Shown here one piece after another: positions 32,589-44,400 of a DNA stretch of 64,000 nt. The notes beneath the pieces are model-generated. The model made no database searches and was not told the DNA's origin. It was given only the letters and a program-made list of their open reading frames with translations. Position 1 is the first letter of the stretch. Each line of letters begins with the position of its first letter. Source of the stretch: Plasmopara viticola (Eukaryota > Oomycota > Peronosporomycetes > Peronosporales > Peronosporaceae); NCBI GenBank assembly GCA_001695595.3, contig MBPM02000023.1, positions 372,001-436,000 on the forward strand. Direction: 5' to 3'. Position numbers and translations under genes: made by a program.

Positions 32589-32904
32589 GGAACCACACTC
32601 ACATGATCTAGAACCATTCTAGAATGTCAGTGAGTGTAGGTTACAAATATTTTATATGTTTTCGTAAACAAACTTAACCCACATTCAAGGAGAGATGATA
32701 CATATATTCATATTAGTTAATAGGAAAGGCGACGTATTAGGAGGAAAGACTTACATGAGAAAAACAGTAGGAAGAAAGTGGATAGGTTACATATAAGTAG
32801 GAAATCAGTCTAAGAAATAATCTCACTTTTCAGTTCGCCACAAATCTACAACTCAACCTACAACCTACAGTCCAACACCGCCTACCATAGCCTAGATCCT
32901 CACA
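32584..32904 (+). repeat. 3' LTR of the chromovirus
   Basis: This 321-bp partner of 27030-27339 is followed by the TTAGT target duplication. It keeps the 41-nt palindrome (32596-32636) and the TTCTAGAA core (32617-32624). Confidence 0.95.
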
Positions 32905-32909
32905 TTAGT

Positions 32910-34302
32910 TCACTCTCTTTTTCCATGCAAGCATGCATCGGCCAGATTTCCAGCCAATCAAGCGCACGCTGTCGAAGCAATATTGGGTCAGGTGACTCGC
33001 GGTAAGTAAAAACTCGAGACACGTTAAAAATTCTAGCCGATAATAGTTAGTAAACCAGATCATAAGAGCACACACCGTAATAGTCACTGGTGAATTGAAT
33101 AATTTTTAATATTCGCCTTCACAGTAGTTTCCTAGGTTAATTTCATACAATCGCGCTGCTCGCGCTACCCCTATGCTTGACACAAGCGAATCCATCGAAA
33201 CTTTTCACATTTGATCTTTGCATAATACATCATAGCTTGGACCGCGTGCTGGGCCTTTTATTTTTTGGGGACATAAGCGCCAAGATGAACTTCACATTCT
33301 GTTGCGGAGTAAAAGTTGCTGCAATTATCCCTAAAATTATGTCCTCCTCCTGGTGCACTTTACTACGATATCTTGAAGCCATAAAAATAAGGCTTAGCTG
33401 CCAAGTCTGCTTGAAATTCTTGGCTATCGAATCAGCCAAATTAATTTCGAAAGCCGGGCAAAAAAAAAATTTCGATAATATGGGTGATCACAATTGTGAA
33501 ACAATGTCCAAGATCTGCTAGAGAACCAAAGCTTATTTTTTAACTGCTTTCTATTTCAGCTCTTTGACTTAGCGCCCGACTGCTGCATGTTTTGATATGA
33601 AAGTATTGTCGTGATCTTACCTCTGCGCAACCCATGCGGGTGGCCAATTGAGAGAAATGTGCCGTAGCACCATGGCGGTCGCGATCGTGTGTTTTAGCAT
33701 ATGCGAGCACGCGTATGCTAAAAAATACATCGCGTAGCTCTTGGAGGGACAATGCGTAGATTGCATTGCTTACGATTTATCTACTTAAGCCAAATGAAGT
33801 CGTCTTTTAGTTGTAATCTATTTTTTATCGAGACAAACAAAATAAAATTGTTCACCAGAACACCGTGAATCTTTCTGCTTGCCTCTTGTGTGCGAAATGC
33901 TGTGTGACCCATCACGTCTTGTAGAACTGTGTAGTCATTTCTATGTTGGATCGCTTAAGACAAATGAAGCACATGCTTCGGTAATCCTGGCGGAAAAGCT
34001 ATCTTTGGGGTCCAATCTACTTGAAACTAATAGCTTTTCTACAGAAAGAAAATCCTCTTTTGGGTGAGGAGGTAAAGATCATTCTCCATTCTCTCACGGC
34101 TATAATAAAGCTTAAAATCCGGCTTTAGTTGGCTGTGTGCAAAGAAAAAACTTGATCTCTTGTAATATTAATAATCCTATCCCAATAAATCCCACTGTAT
34201 AAATAGAAAAAAGATATGTACATAAATTTCGACAGGTACTTCAATTGGACAATAAATTTCAATTTATATCAATGTGAAGAGGCCGGCTAGCGCAGAGGTT
34301 TT
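32910..34302. other. intergenic stretch between retrotransposon and aldehyde dehydrogenase
   Basis: No gene is supported. A minus-strand frame of about 70 codons ending at 33540 (SLQELRDVFFSIRVLAYAKT near its upstream end) has fairly protein-like composition but no ATG and no recognisable family. The plus-strand 114-codon frame at 33177-33521 has no features. The rest is AT-rich and probably contains the 3' flank of the ALDH gene. Confidence 0.45.
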
Positions 34303-35787
34303 CTATGCCTTTAGATACCACGCAAATGGCTCATCAGCAACGTACGTGCAGATCTGCTTTGGCTCAAGATAAGCGTTCAGACCAAAAGGTCCAAGCTCGC
34401 GACCAATGCCGCTCTTTTTGACGCCACCCCACGGTAACTGTGTAAAGCACGGTTGTGAACAGTTGTTCCAAACAATTCCAACGCGTAGAGCCTTTGTAAC
34501 GCGCCTGAGCTGCGCGCTATCCGAGGTGAACACGGCAGCTGCCAGGCCAAACTCCGAGTCATTGGATAAAGCGATGGCCTCATCTTCCGTTTTGAATACC
34601 ATAACCGATAAGACCGGTCCAAAGATCTCCTCCTTCCATACGCGCATGCTCTTAGTCACATTGGTTATGATCGTAGGTGGAGCGAAAAATCCTTTGCCAC
34701 TACTTGGCAACGTTCCTTGAATAACAGTTGCACCCTCATCTTTTGCACTTTGGATGTACCCCAGCACCTTTTCCTGCTGAGCTTTCGATACAAGCGGGCC
34801 CATCTGCACCTTACATTCCAATGGGTCTCCAAGAACAAGTTTCTTACTTTCTTTCACGAGCATGTCAAGAAACTCATCAGCAAAACTCTCATGCACAAGC
34901 AATCGCGATGTCGCACTACAGATCTGGCCATTGGTCCAGAAGCAGCCAAACATGACCCACTCAACCGTCCGTTCGATATTAACCTTGTCAAAAACAATTG
35001 CAGGGGATTTGCCACCCAATTCCAGTGAAATCTTCTTGATGTCCTTTGCCGCCTCGATCATGATGTTGCGTCCAGTTGGCACACTTCCAGTAAAAGCCAC
35101 CTTATGGACGTCTGGATGTGAGACCAGTGGACCTCCAGCCTCAATTCCCAAGCCATTGATCACATTCAGGACGCCAGCAGGCAATCCCACGTCAGCTGCT
35201 ACCTGCGCCAATTGCAACGCGCTCAACGGTGTCATTTCGGAAGGCTTGAGCACCACCGTACAGCCAGCTGCGAGGGCCGGTGCAAGCTTCCACAGTGCCA
35301 TCAATGCTGGATAGTTCCACGGAATAATTGCGGCCACCACGCCGACGGGCTCGTAGCGCAGAGCGCCTTGAAAACTTTCATCGGGAAGATCCACCTTCTC
35401 GTACTGGCGACCATCTAGGGCCTCGGCAGCATTAGCATAATACTCGAAGCATCCAGAGACGTCCTTCATGTCCCACACAGCCTCAGCCAGTGGCTTGCCA
35501 TTGTCTAGTGTTTCGAGGCGGCTTAGCGCGTCAATGCGTTTAGTCACCAGCTCGCCCATTTTGCGAAGGTATACAGCACGCTCAGCACCGGTAGTCGAGC
35601 TCCAAGACTCAAGTGCACGCTTTGCAGCCTGCACGGCCAAATCCACATCAGCGGCCGAGGCGGCGGCCACCTGCTGGATCACTTCTTCATTAAACGGGTT
35701 GAGCACGTCAATGTACTTTTTGTGAACGGGTGCGACCCACTTGCCATCAATGAACAGCTCCGTCAGTGTAGGAATCGCGTCGCTCAT
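34303..35787 (-). CDS. NAD-dependent betaine/aminoaldehyde dehydrogenase (ALDH10-like)
   Basis: Single exon, 494 residues, the normal length. It oxidises an aldehyde to the acid with NAD(P)+; relatives act on betaine aldehyde, 4-aminobutanal and 3-aminopropanal. The full catalytic set is present: Asn158 in PWNYP, the coenzyme-binding FTGS stretch (about 232), Glu256 in LELGGKSP and the nucleophile Cys290 in NGQICSATSR, then EEIFGPV. The stretches GCFWTNGQICSATSRLLVHES and VWNNCSQPCF..LPWGG are characteristic of plant ALDH10 and close bacterial homologues. The C-terminus ends YLKA, without a peroxisomal SKL, so a cytosolic location is likely. It lies 299 bp downstream of the permease on the same strand, which suggests a related role in amine or amino-alcohol use. 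Confidence 0.92.
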   Translation of the reverse strand: MSDAIPTLTELFIDGKWVAPVHKKYIDVLNPFNEEVIQQVAAASAADVDLAVQAAKRALESWSSTTGAERAVYLRKMGELVTKRIDALSRLETLDNGKPLAEAVWDMKDVSGCFEYYANAAEALDGRQYEKVDLPDESFQGALRYEPVGVVAAIIPWNYPALMALWKLAPALAAGCTVVLKPSEMTPLSALQLAQVAADVGLPAGVLNVINGLGIEAGGPLVSHPDVHKVAFTGSVPTGRNIMIEAAKDIKKISLELGGKSPAIVFDKVNIERTVEWVMFGCFWTNGQICSATSRLLVHESFADEFLDMLVKESKKLVLGDPLECKVQMGPLVSKAQQEKVLGYIQSAKDEGATVIQGTLPSSGKGFFAPPTIITNVTKSMRVWKEEIFGPVLSVMVFKTEDEAIALSNDSEFGLAAAVFTSDSAQLRRVTKALRVGIVWNNCSQPCFTQLPWGGVKKSGIGRELGPFGLNAYLEPKQICTYVADEPFAWYLKA

Positions 35788-36086
35788 GATGGCACTTTAG
35801 ATCTTCTTGTTAATTGAGTGCGGATCGCTGCTCAAATTAGGAAATGATCGATCGTACTTCAACCCATACACCTTTATAGTACTATGGTTACGCACGCATG
35901 CTTAGCCGTCGCACCATTAAACAGGCGTGACTCATAAAAATAAACCTTATAGTTTCATATTGGACATTGAATGTCGGACATCAACTGACATCAACTATTA
36001 GCGGTACCAATTCATGTATAATGGCCATTCCAAAAGATTAAAGACAATTCCACAAATTGGGAAAGGTGTACAATTTTTTATTCGCG

Positions 36087-37592
36087 TTAGAAGACTTCCA
36101 ATAATGCATGTGAAGCAGTCTTTTCGGACGAAAGAGTGTGACAGTCAATCCGCGTGCATTGAACCGTCTTCTTGTTCAATCTTTTCGGTGCGGCTGGAGA
36201 GCACAAGAAATTGTTTTCGATCTGAGGTTTAACGTGTTTGAAGTAGTAGATACTTCCGATCAGAAAAATTAACATAGTGACGACAATGGACGCCACGAAG
36301 ATCGGATCGCTGAGACTGCTGTAGAAAATGGCGGCAATAATCATGCCGCAAAGCAGGATACCGAGAATGGCCCCATAGACACCGAACGGACTGCGATACG
36401 GTCGAGCACGTTCCGGTTGCCGCTCGGCTAAGTAGATGTACGACAGTAATTGGAAAATATACGAAATGAGAGCGCCCAGTAGTGTCAAATTTATTAAAGC
36501 CGAGCCCAAGTTGGCGTCACCGATGACGTAGTGCAAAACAATTGCAATGCTTTCACAGATAAAGGTTCCAAAAACCAAAGCGCCAACTGCCGTGCCTCGC
36601 GTCGGATGCTCGTAGGCGAGAAAATTAGGAAAATAGCCGTCCTTGGCAATGGCGAACAACAATTGCCCCATAAAGAAGATGTATGAGTTTGGGCTCGATG
36701 TCAAAGCGATGATGGTAAGCCATTTAAGAACTAGTGTCGTGGTCCCGTTTCCATAAAGGGTTTGAAAACTTGTGACGAGGGGAGCTGAAACGTTGACAAT
36801 GGCCGCTGCTCCAGGGAAAATGAGAGAGCTGCACGTAGCCGTGCCAAAAGACAAGAAGATTAAGGTCGCAATGCAGACAAAAAGGCCTCGAGGAATGTTT
36901 TTTTCGGGCTCAATCGTCTCGTTGCTGGCAAGTGGGAGTTCTTCGATACCGAGGTAAAACCACATGGTGAAAGGAATGGCGTGGATCATATTGTCTACAC
37001 TCGTGAATTCCCAGTGCTGTTCGACAACCCACTTGTTATAATCAAGGTGTGGAATCGACGCAACGAAGAAGGTGAGCAATATTGCTACACACAGAGTCGT
37101 TGAGCATGCCTGCATCGTGAAGGATGCCTGCACTCCAAAGATGTTCAGAGTCAAAAAGACCATGCCAAAAAGAATAAAGAACAATGGAGCGAACGCTTGG
37201 TCAACGTCGAACAGCGCTTGCAAGTACGAGTACACAGTAAAAAAGGTCGATGCGTTGACGGCAATCACCTTAAGCGTCTCTGCCAGGCCACTGAAAAACG
37301 CAGCACGAGGACCGATGGCGTGCAAAGCGAAGATGTAGGGACCTCCTCCAGCTGGAATCGTAGCCGACAGCTCGGCAATTGAAAACGACAATATCACATA
37401 GAGAACGGTAACTATGCCTAATATCAAAAGCATGCCGTCGAAGCCTGCGATTAGAGCCGACTGCCAGCCGTAGTATTGACCACTGATGACCGCACCAATG
37501 CCCAACGCCCACAATTGTGGAGCTCTCGCGTATCGATGTAGCGCCGCCTCGGCTTCGTGATCGTCTACAGCTATGTAATCCACGCAGCTCAT
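36087..37592 (-). CDS. APC-family amino acid/ethanolamine permease
   Basis: Single exon, 501 residues, with about twelve hydrophobic segments. The N-terminal APC signature includes LWALGIGAVISGQYYGWQ (about residues 28-45), followed by FSIAELSATIPAGGGPYIFA and FSGLAETLKV. These are the hallmarks of the ethanolamine transporter branch (TC 2.A.3.5). Mid-protein WFYLGIEELPLASNE corresponds to the conserved glutamate-bearing TM6 loop. The last 60 residues are a cytosolic tail rich in Lys and Ser. The substrate is inferred only from family: ethanolamine, or another small amine or amino acid, imported at the plasma membrane with a cation. It is followed in tandem by an aldehyde dehydrogenase. Confidence 0.85.
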   Translation of the reverse strand: MSCVDYIAVDDHEAEAALHRYARAPQLWALGIGAVISGQYYGWQSALIAGFDGMLLILGIVTVLYVILSFSIAELSATIPAGGGPYIFALHAIGPRAAFFSGLAETLKVIAVNASTFFTVYSYLQALFDVDQAFAPLFFILFGMVFLTLNIFGVQASFTMQACSTTLCVAILLTFFVASIPHLDYNKWVVEQHWEFTSVDNMIHAIPFTMWFYLGIEELPLASNETIEPEKNIPRGLFVCIATLIFLSFGTATCSSLIFPGAAAIVNVSAPLVTSFQTLYGNGTTTLVLKWLTIIALTSSPNSYIFFMGQLLFAIAKDGYFPNFLAYEHPTRGTAVGALVFGTFICESIAIVLHYVIGDANLGSALINLTLLGALISYIFQLLSYIYLAERQPERARPYRSPFGVYGAILGILLCGMIIAAIFYSSLSDPIFVASIVVTMLIFLIGSIYYFKHVKPQIENNFLCSPAAPKRLNKKTVQCTRIDCHTLSSEKTASHALLEVF

Positions 37593-38296
37593 TCTTTGGT
37601 TTTTAGCCGACAGTGAAGTGCGCGCACGCCAAGGATGATCTTAGAGGACGTTCTGTGCGAAAGCGCCTGGTGATCCTTTGAGCGGCCGCGGCTTTGTTAA
37701 TCCAAGCGTATGAATAGCGAAAGATTGTCATGATACCAATCCGGGGTCGGGGTAGTTAGAATCCGAGAAACCGCTTAGCAGGATAGATACTGATTCGAGT
37801 AATACCAACGTCTACTCTATAAAATATCGCTTACACTTATACGTCATTGTTACACTAGTAGACAAAGCTATGATCTACTACGAGAGCAAAGGTCTGTACA
37901 ATGCCTTTCGCCATGCGCTCGCGCTTCATTGCGCCGTTTCTGCATCCCATTTTAATGAGCCATCATCCATAACCTCTAGCGCGAAGTTTAGTTTATAAGC
38001 TTGTACAAGAATTAATTGAGCAACGTTTAAGCGCGGACACGTCAACAAACAACATTACTTGCCTACTTGGGTGCTCGAGCAAGTAGCATTTGGCCAGATA
38101 GAGAGCTGCATGGCTCGCAAGCCAATGGATTAGAGAAAAACTGCTCCAGCCACTCTGGTGAATAATATCCGTGATGTCCTTCGATCAGTCGAACAATGAT
38201 GGGTATTCGTAGCTTATTCGTTTTCTAATAACTCGATACTCTAAATATCAGTAGCAATTAGTAGAGCTATCTGATGCAAATTTGATCTGACCACTA
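37593..38296. promoter_or_regulatory. divergent promoter region between the permease and TSC2 genes
   Basis: This 704-bp gap separates two divergently transcribed genes, so it should hold both promoters. No clear TATA box or other motif with strong support was found. A NotI-like GCGGCCGC lies near 37681. No ORF of interest. Confidence 0.4.
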
Positions 38297-41200
38297 ATGG
38301 ACGAGGGCGCGGAAGACGCTATTAAGTCTACCGCAGACGTCGCCAGAAGCACTCACGATGCAAATAAGCGCCTGATTCTTGGAAATGAATCGTTTAAGGT
38401 TCCTCTTGACAATTCCAACGTCTCTGATAGTGCTTCTGGCTCTCAGCAGCAACCAAATTGCGATGCATCCGAAGCTCTGGATGCTTCCGCCTTGATGCTA
38501 GCCGCTGCTTCGAAGGCACCCGAACTACGTCGGTATTCATCAATTAGTGGTGCGCGTAGCTCAGATAAAGTTGTGCGCACCCGACGAAGCAGAAGCTGCT
38601 GCGGTGGAGACGACGATGACCGTGGGTCGACAGAGCTGGTGCTGCAGCTCCAGAAACTTTGCAGACGCCAAAGACAGCGATCCGAGGAGCGTGCGTTCGT
38701 GCGAGATATCGAGCGCGTGCTGATGCTGCTGAAAGCGCAAACGCCTGCGTCAGATGGTGGCGACGTGACCTCGGACACGTTTTCCACCCCTGGACTTACG
38801 TCCACGGACGTGAAGGCTCTAGGTAGTGAACAAGGTAATTACGAGGCGACTGGTAAAGGTCAACGCAGCTCTGCTACGCGTAACAGCTCCACATTGAGCA
38901 ATCTTGATTCCATCAGCTCTAGTGACCGACCTCGAGAGACCTTGACGCTCGCGGAAATTGATGCACTGCTGGACTGCATTGCAGACCTGTTTGACCACCG
39001 AAATGCCAGTGTACGTGCACTGGCTTTTGAAGTGGTGCACCATTGCTTGCTACGCTTTGGCGAGCGATTAACGCTTGCGTTAAGAAGAAAAATCTATCTT
39101 CGACTCGAAATCTATCCTCCAACAGACTTTTTGCTACGCCAAAAAGCGCTGCGTGCTTTGACGCAGGATGGACGTCATTTGGAGCCTTTCCAGATCGAAT
39201 TAGGCTGGTTTTTGCTACGTTTGTTGGAGCAATCGGACGCCCAGCGCGATTTGCTAGGCCTTATCCAGCATATTCTACAACGCAGTCCTCGAATGTTGGA
39301 TCGGGACAAAGTGATTGCAATTGTGGCACTTATTAGTGCGCGGTGTGAGATAGCCTGGAGCCGCAACGATTTGGATGCTTGCCGCAGATTTATCGCATTC
39401 TATCATGTGCTGGCAGCACAGGATTTGGCATTTGCCACAAGTACACTAGCGTGCTTGCGGTCGCTGTGCTGCATTGTAAACGCTGATGGGCATGGCACCT
39501 GGTCAATAATGAAGCATTTACTGAACGGCACTTCGGGTTTCCTTGTGCTACGGGGTCTTCTTCAAGTACTGGAACATTCGACAGCAATAAACTCGGCGTG
39601 GGTGCTTCGAGGTGCTGTATTCTTTATCGGCATGTCGTGCTGGGGTTCTCAGCGTGTGGCAAAGTTTGACGATCTTGCCTGGGCTCCCATTTTGTTGGAA
39701 CTCGAAAAAGCATTACAGTGCTGTCGAGGCGTGGTCATTTTTGAAGTGATTTTATCCATCCAACGTCTTATCAAGAAATTTGGTGCAGCGCAGCGAGCAA
39801 ATTACAGTGGACAGAGTGCACCTATGCTGGTGACCATGTCAAAAACCACGCGTGTTGGAGACGATTGCCACGACGCTAATAGACTAAGTGAGACCACTAC
39901 TTCAAGTCCAAGCAGCCGAGATCAACGTCATCTCGTTGTAGAATGGGATATCATCCTCCGCATGTTGCAGGCACTACGACCATGGGTATCCATGACGGAT
40001 GAAACTATATTTGAGGGACCTTCACATCAAGCAATGCGACCGGAAAATCAACGAGTTCAAGCGACTTATTATCTGCCCAATGCTCTATCCGGTCGACCGC
40101 AGCAGCACCTCCCGGTATCAATTCAACAGACTAGAATCCCTCGCGAGTTGCTTGATACGCTACAAGCTGTCGAAGACCTCGTGGACCAAGAACGTTTTGC
40201 TGGCGATGTAGGTGATTTTTTAAATGTTCTTGAGGATTACTTGCCGCATCTAAGCGAACAGTCGATGCTGTTTCTGCTTCGACAGCGCGCTATCGCAGCC
40301 CATCCAGGTTACCAATTTGATTGGCTGACAACTTTGTCAGCAGTGATGCGAACATTCTTTTTGTGCATGAAACCAGACGGCGATACCCTTCCTGTGCCAA
40401 CTGCAGTGCGCTTGGAGGCTTTAAAGGTATTGCAAAATAATCTTTGGACAAGCCGCAACATCTGTGAAGACCGGGTTATTGACGAAGTGGTTATTCCGAC
40501 ACTTGGCAGAGTATATGAAGATCCTACTGCGGAGGTACGCCGTCGTGCTCTTGCTTTTATTATTGAAGTCGCACAACAGCTGGAAAGTGTCAAGTTTGAC
40601 TCGCTGCTTGACATCCTTGCGAGCTCAATGACGCTATCGAGCTACGAAGACGCTCAGCTTGTAGCAACATCAGGCATTGTGACTCTTTTTTCGTCAGCAT
40701 TTGATCATTTGCCACCAGCTCGAGCTGTGCGCATGTATGATCTTCTTGCAACGACCGTGGAAACCCATCGTAATCGAGCTGTTCGACATGCTGCGTTATC
40801 GTGCATGCTATGCGTGTGCGAAGCTCGAGCCACTGATGGCAAACTCCAATGGAAGGAGCGTCAACAAGAACGCACGTCTCGATTCCTGTTTGTGTCTCGA
40901 CGAGCTGCACGTACTCACGCGACTGGTGTGCAGCTGACAGCTACGTGTGTACCAGTGGCTCGTGCTCTTCGCGCTCTATTGACACTCATTAGTGCTGAGC
41001 CAGATGCAGAGATTTTCTGCATGGGTGTGGAAGGCATTAAATTGATGCTCGAAAATCGTGTAATTCTCGAAGATGTAGACGTGAGCGAGGTGTTAACGAA
41101 AGTCGTCGCTAGTATTAACTACCGCGCCTTTGGCAGAGCTGCGATTCCAGACGAAATTGACACACTACTTAGAAGCGAGGAGAATGGACAGAGACATTGC

Positions 41201-44200
41201 AATGACGCGGTGGGATTGATTCCTCGACACTCTAATTGTCAAGATGATGAGAATTGTGTCATCCGCTCCATTCCACAAAGCGACGCGGAGCGTGTTCGCT
41301 CACTTCACGCGTCAGCGAGGACTGGGGGGAGGGATGACACGGAAGTATCATTTTGTGCAAATGTGCGGGCAACAGCGACCTTACTGGCTAAAACGCGGTT
41401 TCTGGGTATGGGTCTTGAGCTATTGCAGCTCCTTGCTAGCTACGAGGTCTCACTGGACGACGTTGCAAAGCAAAAGCTAGCTCAATGCTTGATAGGTGTG
41501 ATGAAGTTACGCTTAGTTGTTGCCGAGAAGGATTTGATCGCCAGCGGGGACAATCCCACCTTATCTACGTCGGCGTCTTCGCCAGACGTGCTTTTTCACG
41601 ACCAAGAAACCAAAGCTCAAGTCAACAATGACGGCCTTTACCCATCTGATACACCACTCGGGTTTACGTCACGTGTACTTTCGCGATTTCAGACGTCCGC
41701 ATCGCAAGGCAATCTCTTTCATGCGCTGTCTGGATCCGTGAATAAATCTTTGCTAAGGTCGGCTTCGGCTCAGGCAAGCGTGGTACGACGCCAAACACGA
41801 AAAGATAGAATGCAGCTGCAAAACTTGTTATGCCAACTTTTTGAAGCTGAATTTAAGCTGCTTCATGCCACAACTACCACATTGAGCTTGTTGGCCTTGC
41901 TCTTCTCGACCTCCGTACTTGACCAATTGAATGAAGTTCTTGAATGTTTACATGCGTGTGTAACAACTGTGGATGGAGACTTTCGACCCGATGCTTGTGT
42001 GGCTCTGCTGGAACTTTTAAGCACCATTGTGCCTCTTTTGACGAGCAATGTCAACGTCAACGTGCTAGCAGCACACAAGGCAATTGTAAAAGCCCTCCTG
42101 CTTGGATTTGAGTATGCAAAATCAAAGCAAGTGTCCTACCTCGCTTTCCGCCTGCTTTGTCAAATCATACAACATAGTGATCGCAAGAATAGAATCTCAC
42201 TGGCGACCCAAGCACTACCTACGCTTTGGCAGTGTACCCGTCGCACAAATAGTCTACTTGCAGAAGCTGCTATCGACTATTTGATGTGCTATGCGTATTC
42301 CCGATCAGCGCTGGCTCCATCGGCTTTTCGACATCAGCGCGAATTTGAGGAAAATGGCATGAACACGTTTGGAGGATCGATATCAAAGTCTTGGATTTAT
42401 GAGCGGTCAATACTGACAATAAAGACAACGGTCGAGGGAGATGCCTCACTGATCATTCGCCGAGCAAATTGTACAAGCCGATGGGAGCTTGACGCATGCT
42501 TTGATTTGTCGCAACATTCTGAAGCTTCATCCCTCTTTTTCCACCTCGATGAGCGTTACAAGGTTGGTGACATTTATGAGGCTGATAGCAGTGATACAAT
42601 TGCTCTGCAGACAGATATGAGAGAGGTAGAAAATGCAGAACAAGAGTCTCTTTCAGCTGAATTTCGACCATCTCACACACATCGATCGAATCTTCCTTAT
42701 TTATCAAATGCTCAAGTTCAGTCAGACGACATAAGCAATTCTCACAATTTACGAAGCATCAAGACCTACCTTGATGCTGCTATGGATCAAAGTCGTACCA
42801 AAATTGAAGTCGACACTTTTCAACACGCATCCGCATTACCACCGCTACCTGCTTATGACGGAATTGGTGGATCGCCATCATACTTTTGTGATAACGCATC
42901 AGGTACATCGTTAGGTTCTACACGTATCGACGAGACTGAATGGAAAGACTAACAATTGTATCTTAACTTGTCATTACTGCTGTTCGTTATACGCAGCGCG
43001 TCGTTCGATGCCACAGAAGTTGTGTCGCTCCGTGATGAGGGATCATTCCAGCCAGTCAAAAGGGGATTATGGACAAGAAAGCTCACCGTGCAAGCCTGCT
43101 ATTTGCGCTATTCGGGAACTTGAAGAAGAGAATGAAGATGATCAACTAGGAAATGTGGAAGAAAATGAGAATGGTGGCAGTGATTTTGATAAATTTTCAC
43201 TAAATGACAAAGTGGATGGTCCGCCGCATATATCAACTCAAGCTTTGAGGGATGTACAGATTCCAATAAAAAACAGTCATACTTTGTCCGAAGTAGCTGC
43301 GACAAAAGAAAGGAAGCACCCGCCGGCTTCCTTAAGCGAAGACCGATGCGATCCTACGGAGTTGATGATGCAGCTTTTCGATCTAACCACCGAAAATCGA
43401 CCAAAACTACTTTCTGATGGTCCATCGTTAAAATTGGCGCTCAGTGTACTGGATCGTACTCCAGCCTATGAAACACACAAGATTGGGTTGTTGTACGTTC
43501 GGGATACGACGCAATCTAGTGAAGCTGCAATCTTGGGAAACGGTGGAGGATCTCTTCGCTATTTGCGATTCTTGCGGGGTCTTGGCACCTTTACAAAACT
43601 GCAACACTTTTCGGGATATAGCGGTGGACTAGATACAACAAGTAACAGTGACGGAAAGTTTGGTCTTTTTTATCAAGACGCTTGCACACAGGTCTCCTTC
43701 TATTTGGCTTGGCTGCATGTGCAAAATTTCGTCTAATTAGTGACAATTGGTTTGTAGATTATGTTTCATGTGGCTACAATGATGAGGTCGCAGAGCGATC
43801 GACCCTCTGGCTCTGCTGTGGACAGATTCACGTCCATGAAGAAAAAACGGCATATCGGGAATGATTTTGTACACGTTGTGTACAAGGTAAGCAACTCGCA
43901 TTTGGAGCACAATGAGATTGCATCTAAATGCTGGCGCTTGATTGCTATGTGACAGGAATGCGACAAAGATTACAATCTGCAAACCCTTTCTGGGCAATTT
44001 AATGACGTCCACATTATCATTCAACCCATAAATGATCGCGAGTATCGCACAGAAGTGCACGTGAAGGCCGGAATTTCACCCTTCGGGCCGCTATACGGCA
44101 AGCAGATCGTCTCGAGTTCCATTATCTCGGAGAGCGTGCGGCTTACGTGTTTAAACGCCAATTTGGCTTGCCAGGTCTTTCATCAAGACCTTGTGGGCTT

Positions 44201-44285
44201 TTCTTTGAACTGTGAAGAGCGACTGAAGCAAATTAAGCAGTTGGGTCTTCGGCTTGCTACCACAGACGAATGGAAACTCGAGTAG
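38297..44285 (+). CDS. TSC2: tuberin (TSC2), Rheb GTPase-activating protein
   Basis: Four exons inferred: 38297-42902, 42997-43691, 43758-43886 and 43956-44285, with phase-consistent GT..AG introns of 94, 66 and 69 nt, giving about 1919 residues. TSC2 inactivates Rheb and so restrains TOR complex 1. The tuberin N-terminal HEAT-like domain is clear, including LRGAVFFIGMSCWGSQR and FEVILSIQRLIKKFG, then VVEWDIILRML. The Rap/Ran-GAP domain spans exons 2-4: HKIGLLYVRDTTQ, FLRGLG, GYSGGLDTTSNSDGKFGL, TQIMFHVATMM, then KKKRHIGNDFVHVVYK, whose Asn (about residue 1802) is the catalytic asparagine thumb, and LSGQFNDVHIIIQP. It is therefore likely an active GAP. For intron 1 an alternative donor 12 nt further on (after 42914) has the same phase. 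A CTAAC branch-like site lies 43 nt before the first acceptor. The middle of the protein is low-complexity and poorly conserved. Confidence 0.92.
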
Positions 44286-44400
44286 AACTAAAGGCTTTAA
44301 GCTTTTCGCCTCTTTTAAATGTGGAATATGAAATGATGTTGCTGCCGAAAGTCAACAACTCAAAATGAAAGTATAATACTTAGTAGAACTTTGAGTCACA

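Larger units (their letters stand above)
27025..32909 (+). mobile_element. Ty3/gypsy chromovirus LTR retrotransposon, complete but decayed
   Basis: The element spans 27030-32904 between 5-bp direct repeats TTAGT (27025-27029 and 32905-32909), the target-site duplication. Both LTRs begin TGTAAGG and end CTCACA. The order is LTR, tRNA primer site, gag, protease, reverse transcriptase, RNase H, integrase, chromodomain, polypurine tract, LTR, which is typical of chromoviruses that target chromatin through the chromodomain. Several stops and frameshifts in gag-pol and a substituted RT active site show it cannot move autonomously. The two LTRs differ by scattered substitutions and small indels, so the insertion is not very recent. 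Confidence 0.95.
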
